DNA of 32,912 nt. Source: Nocardia carnea. GTDB taxonomy: Bacteria; Actinomycetota; Actinomycetes; Mycobacteriales; Mycobacteriaceae. Positions 8,642 to 17,347 of this stretch are shown in pieces. Position 1 is the stretch's first letter. Every line of letters begins with the position of its first letter. Location: NCBI RefSeq assembly GCF_029869215.1, contig NZ_JARWPM010000347.1:1-32912 (forward strand), in the 5' to 3' direction. The position numbers and the translations under genes are program-made. The notes beneath the pieces are model-generated. The model was not told the origin of the DNA, ran no database searches, and worked only from the letters and a program-made list of their open reading frames with translations.

Positions 8642-8714
8642 GTGTTCCGGAACCTCCGGAACACCGGCGCCGCTCCGCGCGCCCGGAACCCGGCCGTCTA
8701 CGGCCGGGTTCCGG
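8642..8714. terminator. Two tandem hairpins between convergent genes (bidirectional terminator)
   Basis: GTGTTCCGG-AACCT-CCGGAACAC (8642-8664, 9-bp perfect stem) is followed by a 14-bp perfect stem with a TCTA loop: left arm 8683-8696 (CCGGAACCCGGCCG), right arm 8701-8714. Neither has a T run, as is usual in actinomycetes. The pair lies in the 276-base gap between the desaturase stop and the carboxyltransferase stop and can serve both. The rest of this gap shows no gene I can support. Confidence 0.7.
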
Positions 8715-8865
8715 TGTGTCGAGGCCGCCCAGGCCTTGTGCGGATCCGCGACCACACCGGCGCGACCCAGCAGCCGGCGGCGGACCGGGCCGCGCTGACC
8801 ACCGTAGTCAACCGGGTACCGGTGAGCATCGGCAGCGTGTCGTCGCGCCCGGCGGCGGAACCGGA

Positions 8866-10410
8866 CTACAGCGGCAGCAGGTGGTGCTTGCGCGGGTAGC
8901 GGATGACCTTCTTGTCGCGCAGCAGATGCAGCGCTCGCCGGAGTTCGAGGCGGGTGGCCGACGGTTCGATCACCGCGTCGATATAGCCGCGTTCGGCCGC
9001 GATCCACGGGGTCGCGACGGTGGCGTTGTAGAAGTCGACCATCTGCTGACGCAGTCCGGCGCGCTGCTCCTCGGGGGTGGCGTCGAGGATTTTGCGCTGG
9101 GTCAGCCCGACCGCGCTTTCGGCGCCCATCACCGCGATCCGTGCCGTGGGCCAGGCCAGATACACATCGCAGCCGAGGGCTTTGGCGCCCATGACGGCCC
9201 AGCCGCCGCCGTAGGCCTTACGGACCACGACCGTCACCTTCGGGACGGTCGCCTCCACATAGGCGAACAGGAATCGGCCGCCGCGTTTGATGACGCCCTG
9301 TTTCTCCTGTTCGACACCGGGCAGGAAGCCGGGGGTATCGACCACCAGGACGAGCGGAATCTCGAAGGCGTTGCAGATGTGGATGAAATGCGCGGCCTTG
9401 TCACCGGCCTTGGCGTCGAGCGCGCCCGCCAGCACGGTCGGCTGGTTGGCGACCACCCCCACCGGGCGGCCGTCCACGCGGGCGAACCCGGTGATGAGGT
9501 TCGTGGTCGCGGCGCCGCCGATTTCGTGGAATTCGCCGTCGTCGAAGATCCGCAGCAGTACGTCGTGCATATCGTAGACGGCGTTGTCGGAGTCGGGGAT
9601 CAGCGTATTCAGCGACAGGTCCGATTCGGTGACTTCCGGCTCCAGGCCCGGATTCACCACCGGCGGAAGTTCGGTCGCGCTCGACGGCAGGTAGCTCAGA
9701 TAGTTGCGGACCCACGCGAACGCGGCCGCCTCGTCCTTGGCGATGTGGTGGATATTGCCGTAGGCGGCCTGGTTGTAGGCCCCGCCCAGCTCCTCCATAT
9801 CCACTTTCTCGCCGATGGCGTCTTCCAGGATCTTGGGCCCGGTGACGAACATATGCGCGCTCTCGGTGGCGACCACGACGTCGGTGCAGATCGGCTGGTA
9901 CACCGCGCCCGCCGCGCAGTTGCCCAGGATGAGCGAAACCATCGGCACCGCACCGGACAACGGTTCCATCATGGTCGCGAGTTCGCCGTACCAGCGCAGC
10001 GACGTCACGGCCTCCTGCACCCGGGCGCCACCGGAATCGTTGATACCCACCAGCGGGCAGCCCATCTTCCCCGCCAGATCCATGATCGCGGCGACCTTAC
10101 GGCCGAACATCTCCCCGATGGTCCCGCCGTACACGGTCTGATCGTGGGAGAACACGGCCACCGGCCGCCCGTCCACCAGTCCGCGCCCGGTGACCACACC
10201 GTCACCGTAGAGCGCGTCCTTATCGGCCGGGTTGCGCACGAGAGCACCGATCTCGACAAAGGTGCCCGGATCCAGCAGCATCTCGATCCGGTCCCGAGCG
10301 GACGGAATCCCCTTACGCGCCCGCTTGGCGGCCCCCGCCTCGCCGGCCGGTTCCTGCGCGATCTCGAGCTTCTTTCGCAGGTCGGCGAGTTTTTCGGCGG
10401 TAGAACTCAT
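8866..10410 (-). CDS. Acyl-CoA carboxylase carboxyltransferase (beta) subunit, AccD family
   Basis: A 514-residue carboxyltransferase, the normal size for actinobacterial AccD/PccB proteins. The N-terminal crotonase-fold half carries the oxyanion motif [10 protein letters not shown] (SGGAR at 126-130). The C-terminal half carries [10 protein letters not shown] (TPGFLPG at 359-365) and [11 protein letters not shown] (GGGWAVMG at 401-408). It ends RKHHLLPL, like other AccD proteins. It should transfer a carboxyl group from carboxybiotin to acetyl-, propionyl- or longer acyl-CoA within a complex with a biotinylated alpha subunit. That partner and an epsilon subunit are not encoded here, so it must pair with one elsewhere. 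GGAAG lies 8-12 bases before the ATG. Which AccD paralogue it corresponds to cannot be settled by eye. Confidence 0.92.
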   Translation of the reverse strand: MSSTAEKLADLRKKLEIAQEPAGEAGAAKRARKGIPSARDRIEMLLDPGTFVEIGALVRNPADKDALYGDGVVTGRGLVDGRPVAVFSHDQTVYGGTIGEMFGRKVAAIMDLAGKMGCPLVGINDSGGARVQEAVTSLRWYGELATMMEPLSGAVPMVSLILGNCAAGAVYQPICTDVVVATESAHMFVTGPKILEDAIGEKVDMEELGGAYNQAAYGNIHHIAKDEAAAFAWVRNYLSYLPSSATELPPVVNPGLEPEVTESDLSLNTLIPDSDNAVYDMHDVLLRIFDDGEFHEIGGAATTNLITGFARVDGRPVGVVANQPTVLAGALDAKAGDKAAHFIHICNAFEIPLVLVVDTPGFLPGVEQEKQGVIKRGGRFLFAYVEATVPKVTVVVRKAYGGGWAVMGAKALGCDVYLAWPTARIAVMGAESAVGLTQRKILDATPEEQRAGLRQQMVDFYNATVATPWIAAERGYIDAVIEPSATRLELRRALHLLRDKKVIRYPRKHHLLPL

Positions 10411-10496
10411 CTATTACTTCCAGGTCTTTCAGCAGGAACACCGCACCGTGATCGGGAGGCGATAGCAACCGTACCGGGAGCCTCGACCGACCGCAT

Positions 10497-10509
10497 TAGC
10501 CTGGGTTTG
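10497..10509 (+). promoter_or_regulatory. Putative leaderless promoter of the ABC exporter gene
   Basis: TAGCCT (10497-10502) fits the TANNNT -10 pattern, and the GTG start follows after six bases. No Shine-Dalgarno sequence lies in between, so the transcript may begin at the start codon, as is common in actinomycetes. Confidence 0.4.
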
Positions 10510-12317
10510 TGAGCTCTCACCGATCGCCACGCGCCCTTTCGTACGAAGCCCGGCAAGGCGATTCGTGGCCGGGCAGGGTCGGTGCCTTGCTCGCGCTGAT
10601 CGCGCCACATCGGAAAGCGCTCGCGGGAGCGACGGTACTGCTTCTCGCCGGCACGGCCTTGTCGCTGGTGCAACCGTTGCTGGCCGGGCGGGTCGTCCGG
10701 GATGCGGCTTCGGGGGAGACGCTCGCCTGGTCACTGGCGGCGCTGATCGGTGCTTATCTACTCCATGCTGTCACTGATACCTGCGGGCTCTACGTCCTCG
10801 AGCGCACCGGTGAATCCGTGCTCGTGGCTGTCCGCAATCGGCTGACCGGGCACTTGCTGAGGCTGAGCGTTCCCACACTCGATGCGCTGCGGACCGGAGA
10901 TCTGATTTCCCGTGTGACCGTCGATCCGACCGTGATCCGGAACGTAGTCGGCACCAGTCTCGTCCAATTGCTGACGGGGGCATTGACCCTGGTGGGGACC
11001 GTCGCGATCATGATCTACCTCGATTGGCTGTTGTTCTCGATCGTGATCGTGACCGTCGGTGTCGCCGCGGGTGCGATGTTGCTGGTGATGACGAGAATCG
11101 AGACGGCCTCGACGCAATTGCAGGAGAGCGTCGGAGCGCTTTCCGCGGATATCGAACGCGCGCTCACCGGAGTGCGGACCGTCAAGGTGAACAACGCCGA
11201 GGATCGCGAACAGGAGCGGCTGGCCGAACTGTCCGGCAAGGCGTTCGCGGTGGGGATTCGAGCGGCTGGGCTGCGAGCGCTGGGAAATCCCGCGATGCAC
11301 CTCGCCGTAACCGGTTCCTTTGTGGTTTCGCTGCTGGTCGGAGGTGTCCGGGTGGCGAACGGTGAGATGACGTTGAGCAGTCTGGTGGTGATGATGCTGC
11401 TCGCGATGAATCTGCTGATCCCGGTCGGTGATCTTTTCAATGGCTCCGTTGCGCTTCAGCAAGCGCTGGGTGCCATGAACCGCATCGAGTCGACTCTCGC
11501 GTTACCGACGGAGGACCGGGACGAGATCGGGCACAAGGATGTCGCGCCGGTTCGAATATCCGCGGACGCCGATATCGACGAGCCGGCGAGAGACGAGCCG
11601 GTCGCGCTCGAGTTTCGCGATGTGCACTTCGCCTACGGTGAGCGAGAAATTCTCGGCGGTGTCACCTTTTCGGTGCCGGCCCGCGGGCACGTGGCCCTGG
11701 TAGGACGTTCCGGCGCGGGGAAATCCACGATCTTCTCGTTGGTGAGCAGGTTCTATGAACCGGACGAAGGCGATATCTTGCTGGCGGGCCGGTCTTTCGT
11801 CGATCGCACTCGCCGGGAATGGCGTTCCGAAGTCAGCTTGCTGGAACAGCACGCGCCAGTGTTGTTCGGCAGCCTGCGAGACAATCTGACCTACCGGCAG
11901 CCGGGCCTGGCCGAGGACGATCTGCACCGAGCCGTCGAGCTCGCCGGCCTCGCGGATCTCGTCGGACGCCTGCCGCAGGGGCTCGATACCTCGGTGGGTG
12001 AACACGGTGTGCTCCTTTCCGGAGGCGAACGGCAGCGGGTGGCGTTGGCGCGGGCACTGGTACGACGTCCCGTCCTGATGATGCTCGACGAGCCGACAGC
12101 GATGCTCGACGCCGAAACAGAGAAGGCGCTGAACGCGACCATCCAAGCTGTGCGGAAGGAATGCGCCTTGCTGGTCATCGCCCACCGTTTATCGACGATC
12201 CGGGAGGCGGAGACCGTTGTATTTCTCCGAGAGGGGCGTATCGCCGATACCGGTACGCATGACGAATTGGTTGCCAGGAACGTGGACTATCAGCATCTTG
12301 TCGGCGTGAATGTGTAG
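10509..12317 (+). CDS. ABC exporter-type half-transporter (fused membrane and ATPase domains)
   Basis: A 602-residue protein with an N-terminal six-helix ABC-transporter membrane domain (~25-320) and a C-terminal nucleotide-binding domain (~365-600). Walker A GRSGAGKST is at 399-407, the Q-loop region LLEQHAPVLFG follows, the signature LSGGERQR is at 503-510, Walker B VLMMLDEP has D527-E528, and the H-loop is in VIAHRLST. It works as a dimer, exporting lipids, peptides or drugs in most family members; IrtAB-type siderophore importers share this fold. The start is a GTG at 10509 without a ribosome site. Third positions look less GC-rich than in neighbours, which may indicate transfer. It occupies the position where the uptake locus on the other strand would be expected to have its ATPase gene. 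Confidence 0.9.
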   Translation: MSSHRSPRALSYEARQGDSWPGRVGALLALIAPHRKALAGATVLLLAGTALSLVQPLLAGRVVRDAASGETLAWSLAALIGAYLLHAVTDTCGLYVLERTGESVLVAVRNRLTGHLLRLSVPTLDALRTGDLISRVTVDPTVIRNVVGTSLVQLLTGALTLVGTVAIMIYLDWLLFSIVIVTVGVAAGAMLLVMTRIETASTQLQESVGALSADIERALTGVRTVKVNNAEDREQERLAELSGKAFAVGIRAAGLRALGNPAMHLAVTGSFVVSLLVGGVRVANGEMTLSSLVVMMLLAMNLLIPVGDLFNGSVALQQALGAMNRIESTLALPTEDRDEIGHKDVAPVRISADADIDEPARDEPVALEFRDVHFAYGEREILGGVTFSVPARGHVALVGRSGAGKSTIFSLVSRFYEPDEGDILLAGRSFVDRTRREWRSEVSLLEQHAPVLFGSLRDNLTYRQPGLAEDDLHRAVELAGLADLVGRLPQGLDTSVGEHGVLLSGGERQRVALARALVRRPVLMMLDEPTAMLDAETEKALNATIQAVRKECALLVIAHRLSTIREAETVVFLREGRIADTGTHDELVARNVDYQHLVGVNV

Positions 12318-12350
12318 GGGGCGCAACTCGGTCGCGGTGCGTCGTGGTGG

Positions 12351-13381
12351 TCACCGGCGGCGGGTTTCGCGGATCAGCAACCAGACCAGGTACGCGCCGC
12401 CGAGGCAGACTGTGACAGCGCCGACCGGGAGGTTCACCCCGGCAATCGCGTGCTGCGCCAGTAGATCCGCCGCCGACATGAGTACCGCGCCGGTGAGCGC
12501 GGCGCCGGGCAGGTCGGCCGCGGAACCGCGTCCGGTGAGCCTGCCCGCGATCTGCGGGGCGGCGAGCGCGATGAAGGCGACGGGCCCGGTCACTGCGGTA
12601 ACGAGGGCGGTGAGCACGCTGCCGAGGACGAGTAACCCCACCTTGCTGCGTTCGACCGCGACCCCCAGCATTGCCGCGGCCTCGTCACCGAGCTCGAGTT
12701 GCCGCATGCGGCGGCCGGCGGCCGGTCCCATGAGCATGAGCACGAAAGCGGCTGCGCCCGAGAGCAATACCGGCGGCCATCCCACACCGGACAGGTTCCG
12801 GCGCCCCAGACCGCCAGCTGCAGCGCGACGTCGAGGTCGGCCTTCACGCCGAACCAGGTATTGACCGACGACAGCATGGCACTGACCGCGATACCGACGA
12901 TGATGAGCCGGATCCCCAGCACCCCTTGCCGGAACGAGAACAGATAGACGATCACGACGGCACCGAGGCCGCCGAATATCGCCCCCGCGGCCTGGGCGGC
13001 GAAACCGGTGGCGCCCACCGTCAGCGCGCACACCACACCGGTGTAGGCGCCGGTGTTCAAGCCGATCACATCCGGGCTGCCCAGCGGATTGCGGGTCAGG
13101 GATTGGAAGATCGCTCCACTCAGCCCGAGGCAGGCACCGAACAGGGCGGCGGCCACGGCTCGTGGCGCCCGCCATTCCAGTACGACGAGCCGGTCGGCCG
13201 GGTTTGCGGCCGGGCCCAGCGCGGCGAACACATCGCCGGGCGCCAGGGTGCGGGTGCCGAGCATCAGCGCCGCCAGCAAACAGGCCGCCAGCGTGAGGGT
13301 GAGGAGCAGGCCGGCGACGAGCGCCCGGGTGGTGGTGCGGCGGCTGAACGATCCGGCGCGCAGTACGAGAACACCGCTCAT
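12351..13381 (-). pseudogene. FecCD-type siderophore permease, interrupted by a -1 frameshift
   Basis: Two overlapping minus-strand frames together make one FecCD permease of ~343 residues. The N-terminal frame starts at the ATG at 13381 (MSGVLVLRAG) and carries the family's SLTRNPLGSPDVIGLNTGA motif and helices up to LQLAVWGAG. The C-terminal frame resumes at NLSGVGWPPVLLSG and runs to LLIRETRRR at 12351. The switch lies at about 12796-12802. The span, 1031 bases, is one short of a multiple of three, so a single missing base explains it. The ATG overlaps the stop of the first permease gene (ATGA), so the two were translationally coupled. It should form the membrane channel of an iron-siderophore importer with the first permease. 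Without frameshift repair the product would lose its C-terminal helices. Confidence 0.85.
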
Positions 13382-14414
13382 GACGTGCCCACTCTGCTGC
13401 GCCGGATCAATGCGATCAGGATGGGCGCACCGAGGAAGGCCGTCACGACCCCCACCTGAAGTTCGGCCGGCCGGATGATCAGCCGCCCGAGGACATCGGA
13501 GACCAGGACGAGGACGGGCGCCGAGACGAATGTGAACGCCATGATCCAGCGCTGGTCGGGTCCGGTGACCCAGCGGACAGCGTGCGGAATCATCAACCCG
13601 ATGAACACGATTGGCCCCGCCGCGGCGGTCGCCGCTCCGCACAGCAGGGTCACCGCCACGACCGCGACCAAACGGACCGGCACGACCCGCACCCCGACCG
13701 CCGCGGCCAGCTCATCGCCCAGCGCGAGCGCATTGAGCGACCGGGCGCACGCGAACGCCAGTACCAGCCCGGCGGCGATGAAGGGCCAGATCATCTCGAC
13801 GGTGCCGGCGGGCCGGTCGGCGAGCGTGCCCGCGTCCCAGAACCGCATCCGGTCGAAGGTTTCCGGATCGAGTAACGCCATCGATTTGGTGGCGCCGGTG
13901 AGTACGGCGCCCAGCGCGACCCCGACGAGCGTCAACCGCAGCGGATTCGCCCCGCCGGGCGCCCGCGCGGCGATCCCGTACACGAGCGCGGCGGCCAGCA
14001 CCGCGCCCGCGAAGCCGAACCACAGGTACTGCTCGATCCTGGTCACGCCGAATATCGCCACACCCAGCACGATCGCGAACCCGGCTCCGCCGTTCACGCC
14101 GAGAATCCCCGGGTCCGCCAGCGGGTTACGGGTCAGGCCCTGGATGAGTGCCCCGCCACCCCCAGCGCCGCGCCGACCAGCACACCGAGAATTGTCCGCG
14201 GAACGCGCAGCGCGCGGACCGTCAGATGATCGATACTGCCGTCCGGTGCGGTCAGCGCGTCCCACACCGTGCGCAGCGGCAGGTTCGCCGAACCCACCGC
14301 GATACTTGCCACCACCGCGCCCACCAGCACGAGCACCGACAGCACGAGCCAGCCCACCCGGCGCGCGGTCCGGCCGGGTGGGGCGTCCACCGGCTCCGGT
14401 GGGGCTGCTGTCAT
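13378..14414 (-). pseudogene. FecCD-type siderophore permease, interrupted by a -1 frameshift
   Basis: The start is the ATG at 14414 (MTAAPPEPVD), followed by a first transmembrane helix and LRVPRTILGVLVGAALGVAG. The frame then breaks into HSSRA. The family sequence continues in another frame as ALIQGLTRNPLADPGILGVNG and runs to the stop at 13378 (SRVGTS). The shift falls at a short G run (C run 14151-14154 on the given strand); one extra G restores the frame. The span, 1037 bases, is one short of a multiple of three. Helices and the conserved GPIVFIGLMIPHAVRW loop, which contacts the ATPase in BtuCD-like importers, are intact in the second part. It lies 21 bases downstream of the binding-protein gene in the same operon. 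Confidence 0.85.
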
Positions 14415-14435
14415 CGCCGGAAGAACCGTGGGTGC

Positions 14436-15470
14436 CTAGGAGAACTGCTTCTCGACGAGGTCCAGCAGTGCCATCGCCTCGTCGTAGTCGCCGCGAACGG
14501 TCCAATAGGGCAGGTCGTAGGCATGACCACCGGCGAACGCCGGAAGTTTCGCGTACACCGGCTGCTTCGACAGGGTCGCGACATCCGTGGTGTCGGCGTT
14601 GAACCCGGCTATGAACACCGTCGGCGTCGTCACCAGCCGACCGACCTGTTCCGTGGACAGCTCCGCCATATCGCCGCCCGGCTTGTACGGCTGCAGGCCG
14701 TTCTGCTGGACCAGCGGGGCAGGCTGCAATCCCACCGCGGCGAGCGTCTGTGGTAGGCCCATGTTCTCGAACAGCAGGTACGGGCTGTTGTCCGCGGTGA
14801 TCGTCAGATACGCGACCGGGCCCGGCGGCGGGGTGATCGCCTGCTTCACCTCGGTGACCCGCTTGTCGTACTCGGCGACGGACTTGTCGTAGATATCCGG
14901 TTTGCCGAAGACGTCCTTCGCCAGGAAACCGAACTGTTCCCGCCAGGTGGCCAGCGTATTGCTCACCAGGACCGTGGGCGCGATGGCGCTGAGCCGGTCG
15001 TAGCCCTTGGCGGCCAGCGGGTACGGCAGACCGAACCCGCCCGCGACGATCAGGTCGGGTTCGGCCGCGAGGATCGCCTCGTAGTCGAAACCATCGGTGC
15101 TCCACGGAAGCAGTCCGGTCTTGTCCGCGGCGGCCTCGTCCTTCCAGAACCCGGAGAACGCGCCCGGTTTGTCGGAGTCCTCGGAGACGGTCGCGACAAC
15201 GGGAACGTCGAGGTCGTAGAGGTATCCGGCCAGGGCGTAGTTCAAGACCACGACCCGCTGAGGGTCGGCGGGGACGCTCACGTCGCCTTGGTCGGTGTGC
15301 ACGATCCGGGCCGGGCCGGCGTCTTCGGCCGGTCCGGATGCGGAGCAACCGGCCAGCGCCACGGCGGCGGTGAAGACAGCGACTAGAACGGCGGGAAGCC
15401 CGTCGCCGACGGGGAACGGATCCGCCTGTACGCGCGGGAGAACCTGTGGCTGGCACCGCGGGTGCCGCAT
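14436..15470 (-). CDS. Iron-siderophore substrate-binding lipoprotein (start uncertain)
   Basis: A periplasmic-type binding protein of the FepB/FhuD class (helical backbone, PF01497). A hydrophobic stretch LPAVLVAVFTAAVALAGC gives a lipobox whose cysteine is encoded at 15347-15345. Then come IVHTDQGDVSVPADPQRVVVLNY and IAGFNADTT-type segments of the family. The mature protein, ~300 residues, looks whole and should deliver a ferric siderophore to the two permeases downstream. The start is a problem: no ATG, GTG or TTG stands in the normal place just before the signal peptide. The nearest ATG, at 15470, gives an odd 24-residue preface and lies inside the divergent AraC coding sequence. The original start and promoter have probably been lost (see findings). 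Confidence 0.75.
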   Translation of the reverse strand: MRHPRCQPQVLPRVQADPFPVGDGLPAVLVAVFTAAVALAGCSASGPAEDAGPARIVHTDQGDVSVPADPQRVVVLNYALAGYLYDLDVPVVATVSEDSDKPGAFSGFWKDEAAADKTGLLPWSTDGFDYEAILAAEPDLIVAGGFGLPYPLAAKGYDRLSAIAPTVLVSNTLATWREQFGFLAKDVFGKPDIYDKSVAEYDKRVTEVKQAITPPPGPVAYLTITADNSPYLLFENMGLPQTLAAVGLQPAPLVQQNGLQPYKPGGDMAELSTEQVGRLVTTPTVFIAGFNADTTDVATLSKQPVYAKLPAFAGGHAYDLPYWTVRGDYDEAMALLDLVEKQFS

Positions 15471-16058
15471 TCGGCCCGGCTGTCCGCGGGTGGGGTGACG
15501 CTGGGGCCGATGCTGCCGCCCGCTACCCGGCCGCAGGAGCGGGTCCGGCGGCTCGGCGTCGTCCCCGCGGTGACAGAGCTGATGACCACGATCCTCGCCG
15601 CCGGCCCCGCGACCACCGAGCAGATCAGGCCGTTCCGCGGCGCGCTGGACAACCTGTTGCGGTCGCTGAGCACGCAGTACTTCCCGCTGCCGTGGCCGTC
15701 GCATCCGGTCGCGCGGGCGATCGCGCACGAAACCGCCGGATCGAGCCGGACGCTCGACGAACTGGCGGCGCGACGACATATCAGCGTCCGGCACGTACAA
15801 CGGCTCTTCCAGGTCGAGACGGGCCTGACATTCACCCGGTGGCGGGCGCGGGCCCGGCTCAATATCGCGATCGGCCGGCTCCGGGGCGGGGATACGCTCA
15901 CGGTCGCGGCCCACTCGGCCGGTTACGCCACCCGGGGCAGCCTGCTCGAGGCACTGCACCGGGAGACGGGTATTCCGGTCGCGCGCCTGTCCCACGACCC
16001 GCTTGCCGCGCTGGATGAGGCTGTGGCGGTGGGCCACCGGTCACCGCGCTCCGCCTGA
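15462..16058 (+). CDS. AraC-family regulator, 5' truncated
   Basis: The C-terminal ~85 residues are a typical AraC/XylS double HTH: LDELAARRHISVRHVQRLFQ, FTRWRARARLNIAIGRL, and then the second helix pair ending HRETGIPVARL. The part before it (LWLAPRVPHSARL, then VTLGPMLPP) is the tail of the N-terminal cupin sensor domain. The frame stays open upstream to a stop at 15384, and those residues (ADGERIRLYAREN) still look like cupin domain, so a GTG start at 15462 is only the first usable codon. A full family member would be about 80-100 residues longer. It faces the binding-protein gene head-to-head and overlaps it. AraC proteins of this arrangement usually activate the adjacent uptake operon in response to the iron-siderophore. 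It may be non-functional. Confidence 0.7.
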   Translation: MPHSARLSAGGVTLGPMLPPATRPQERVRRLGVVPAVTELMTTILAAGPATTEQIRPFRGALDNLLRSLSTQYFPLPWPSHPVARAIAHETAGSSRTLDELAARRHISVRHVQRLFQVETGLTFTRWRARARLNIAIGRLRGGDTLTVAAHSAGYATRGSLLEALHRETGIPVARLSHDPLAALDEAVAVGHRSPRSA

Positions 16059-16083
16059 TCGCCACTGCTGCGAGGTGCGCACG

Positions 16084-16105
16084 GACGCCGGTGTGGTCCG
16101 GCGTC
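16084..16105. terminator. Hairpin between the AraC and SDR genes
   Basis: GACGCCGG-TGTGGT-CCGGCGTC has 8-bp perfect arms and a 6-base loop. It lies in the 110-base gap between convergent genes and can end transcription from either side. No T run follows. Confidence 0.5.
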
Positions 16106-16168
16106 GATGGGGGACGGTCGGTCGAAATCCGGAGCTGGTGGCGCGTGCGCGGTGGGTGCGGGCCGGAC

Positions 16169-17113
16169 TCAGGTGGTGGCGAAGGTGGTCTGGGTGAGCT
16201 GCTCGGAAACCTCCCAGATCCGGGCCGCCTCCGCGGCGCTGCGCAGCGGTGGGTAGAGCTTTTGTTCGGCGGGCGCGCCGCCGAGATGCCCGGGGCCGCT
16301 GGGTCCGTAGAGCCGTCCGGCTTCAGCGGTGGGGTCGGTCGCGGCCATGAGGGCGGGCAAGGGAGCGGTTTCGACGGTGCCCAGCAGGATGCCGCGGGAC
16401 GACAGTGCCCGGATCAGGCGGACCCGCGGGGTGTCGCTGGTGCGCCCGAGCTCAGGGCGGGCGGCCAGGAGACTGGTGGGGGCGACACCGGGGTGGGACA
16501 CGTTGCTGGTGATACCCCACCCGTGGGCCCTGCTGCGGCGGTCCAGTTCGAGACCGAACAGGCCGAAGGCGATCTTCGACTGGCTGTAGGCGCGGTCGCC
16601 GTTGTAGTCGCGCTCCCAGTTCAGATCGTCCCAGTTGATCGCGCCGCGCCGCGCGGCGATGCTGATCTGCGAGGTCACCCGGGCCCGGCCGGCGCGCAGC
16701 AGCGGAAGCAACTGCCCGACGAGCGCGAAATGGCCGAGGTGGTTGGTGCCGAACTGCAGCTCGAACCCATCGGCGGTGGTCTGCCGGTTCGGCGGGGTCA
16801 TCACACCGGCATTGTTGACGAGTATGTGGATGGGCTGACCCTCCTCGCGGAGCGTTGTGCCGAGCGCCGCGACCGACGCCAGCGAGGAGAGGTCGAGACT
16901 GCGCAGGTCGAGCCGCGCATTCGGGTGGTTCGCCAGGATCCGGGCGGCCGCGTCCTCGCCTTTGCGGGGATTGCGGACGGGCATGATCACCTCCGCGCCG
17001 GCCGCGGCCAGTCGCGCGGCCAGCACCGCCCCCATCCCGTCGCTGGCGCCGGTGACGAGTGCGCGTTTCCCGGACAGATCGGGCACGGTGATATCGATGG
17101 GTCGACGTGGCAT
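16169..17113 (-). CDS. Short-chain dehydrogenase, retinol dehydrogenase/WWOX-like group
   Basis: A 314-residue [11 protein letters not shown] is at 21-28, NNAG at 100-103, and the active site has Y176 and K180 (AYSQSK). The length, the [11 protein letters not shown] segment and the long C-terminal part ([11 protein letters not shown] onward) place it with the retinol dehydrogenase/protochlorophyllide reductase-like group common in actinomycetes, whose bacterial substrates are mostly unknown. The G-rich ribosome site GAGGAG lies just before the ATG. It is divergent from an MmyB-type regulator, repeating the layout at 0.8-2.7 kb; the two SDRs belong to different subgroups. Confidence 0.9.
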   Translation of the reverse strand: MPRRPIDITVPDLSGKRALVTGASDGMGAVLAARLAAAGAEVIMPVRNPRKGEDAAARILANHPNARLDLRSLDLSSLASVAALGTTLREEGQPIHILVNNAGVMTPPNRQTTADGFELQFGTNHLGHFALVGQLLPLLRAGRARVTSQISIAARRGAINWDDLNWERDYNGDRAYSQSKIAFGLFGLELDRRSRAHGWGITSNVSHPGVAPTSLLAARPELGRTSDTPRVRLIRALSSRGILLGTVETAPLPALMAATDPTAEAGRLYGPSGPGHLGGAPAEQKLYPPLRSAAEAARIWEVSEQLTQTTFATT

Positions 17114-17292
17114 TGTCTGCTCCTCATATCGATGTGGTCGGTGGCGCGCCGGCTTCGCCCGGGTGATTCGCCGGCTGTCGCGCCGGGTCTGCCATAAGCC
17201 TGGGCCAGCGCGAATGCCATATCCAGGACCTCCCGATCACAGGCTCGGCGGGTCGTGCCGCGATGCGGAGCAGGGGATCGGCAGTCCGTGGA

Positions 17293-17313
17293 TACCGCCG
17301 GTCGCGGGCGGTA
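17293..17313. promoter_or_regulatory. Inverted repeat, candidate operator of the second regulator/SDR pair
   Basis: TACCGCC, a 7-base spacer and GGCGGTA form a perfect dyad 34 bases before the GTG of the MmyB-type gene, inside the 234-base divergent gap. It differs in sequence from the palindrome of the first pair, so the two regulators would have distinct sites. Binding is inferred from position only. Confidence 0.4.
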
Positions 17314-17347
17314 GAAACGAGGCACCACACCGAGCGGAAGGAGCGCC

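Noticed and set aside
8649..8659. The 11-mer GGAACCTCCGG also occurs in TetR operator O1
   Set aside because: Here it is part of a terminator hairpin between convergent genes, and the other operator arm is missing; coincidence in GC-rich sequence is likely.
8624..9007. Possible acyl-CoA carboxylase epsilon subunit downstream of the AccD gene
   Set aside because: The minus-strand frames after the AccD stop have no recognisable epsilon motif, and the region is taken up by two hairpins.
15471..16037. Long upstream extension of the binding-lipoprotein frame
   Set aside because: It is the antisense of the AraC coding region and has the Arg/Gly/Pro-rich look of shadow frames.
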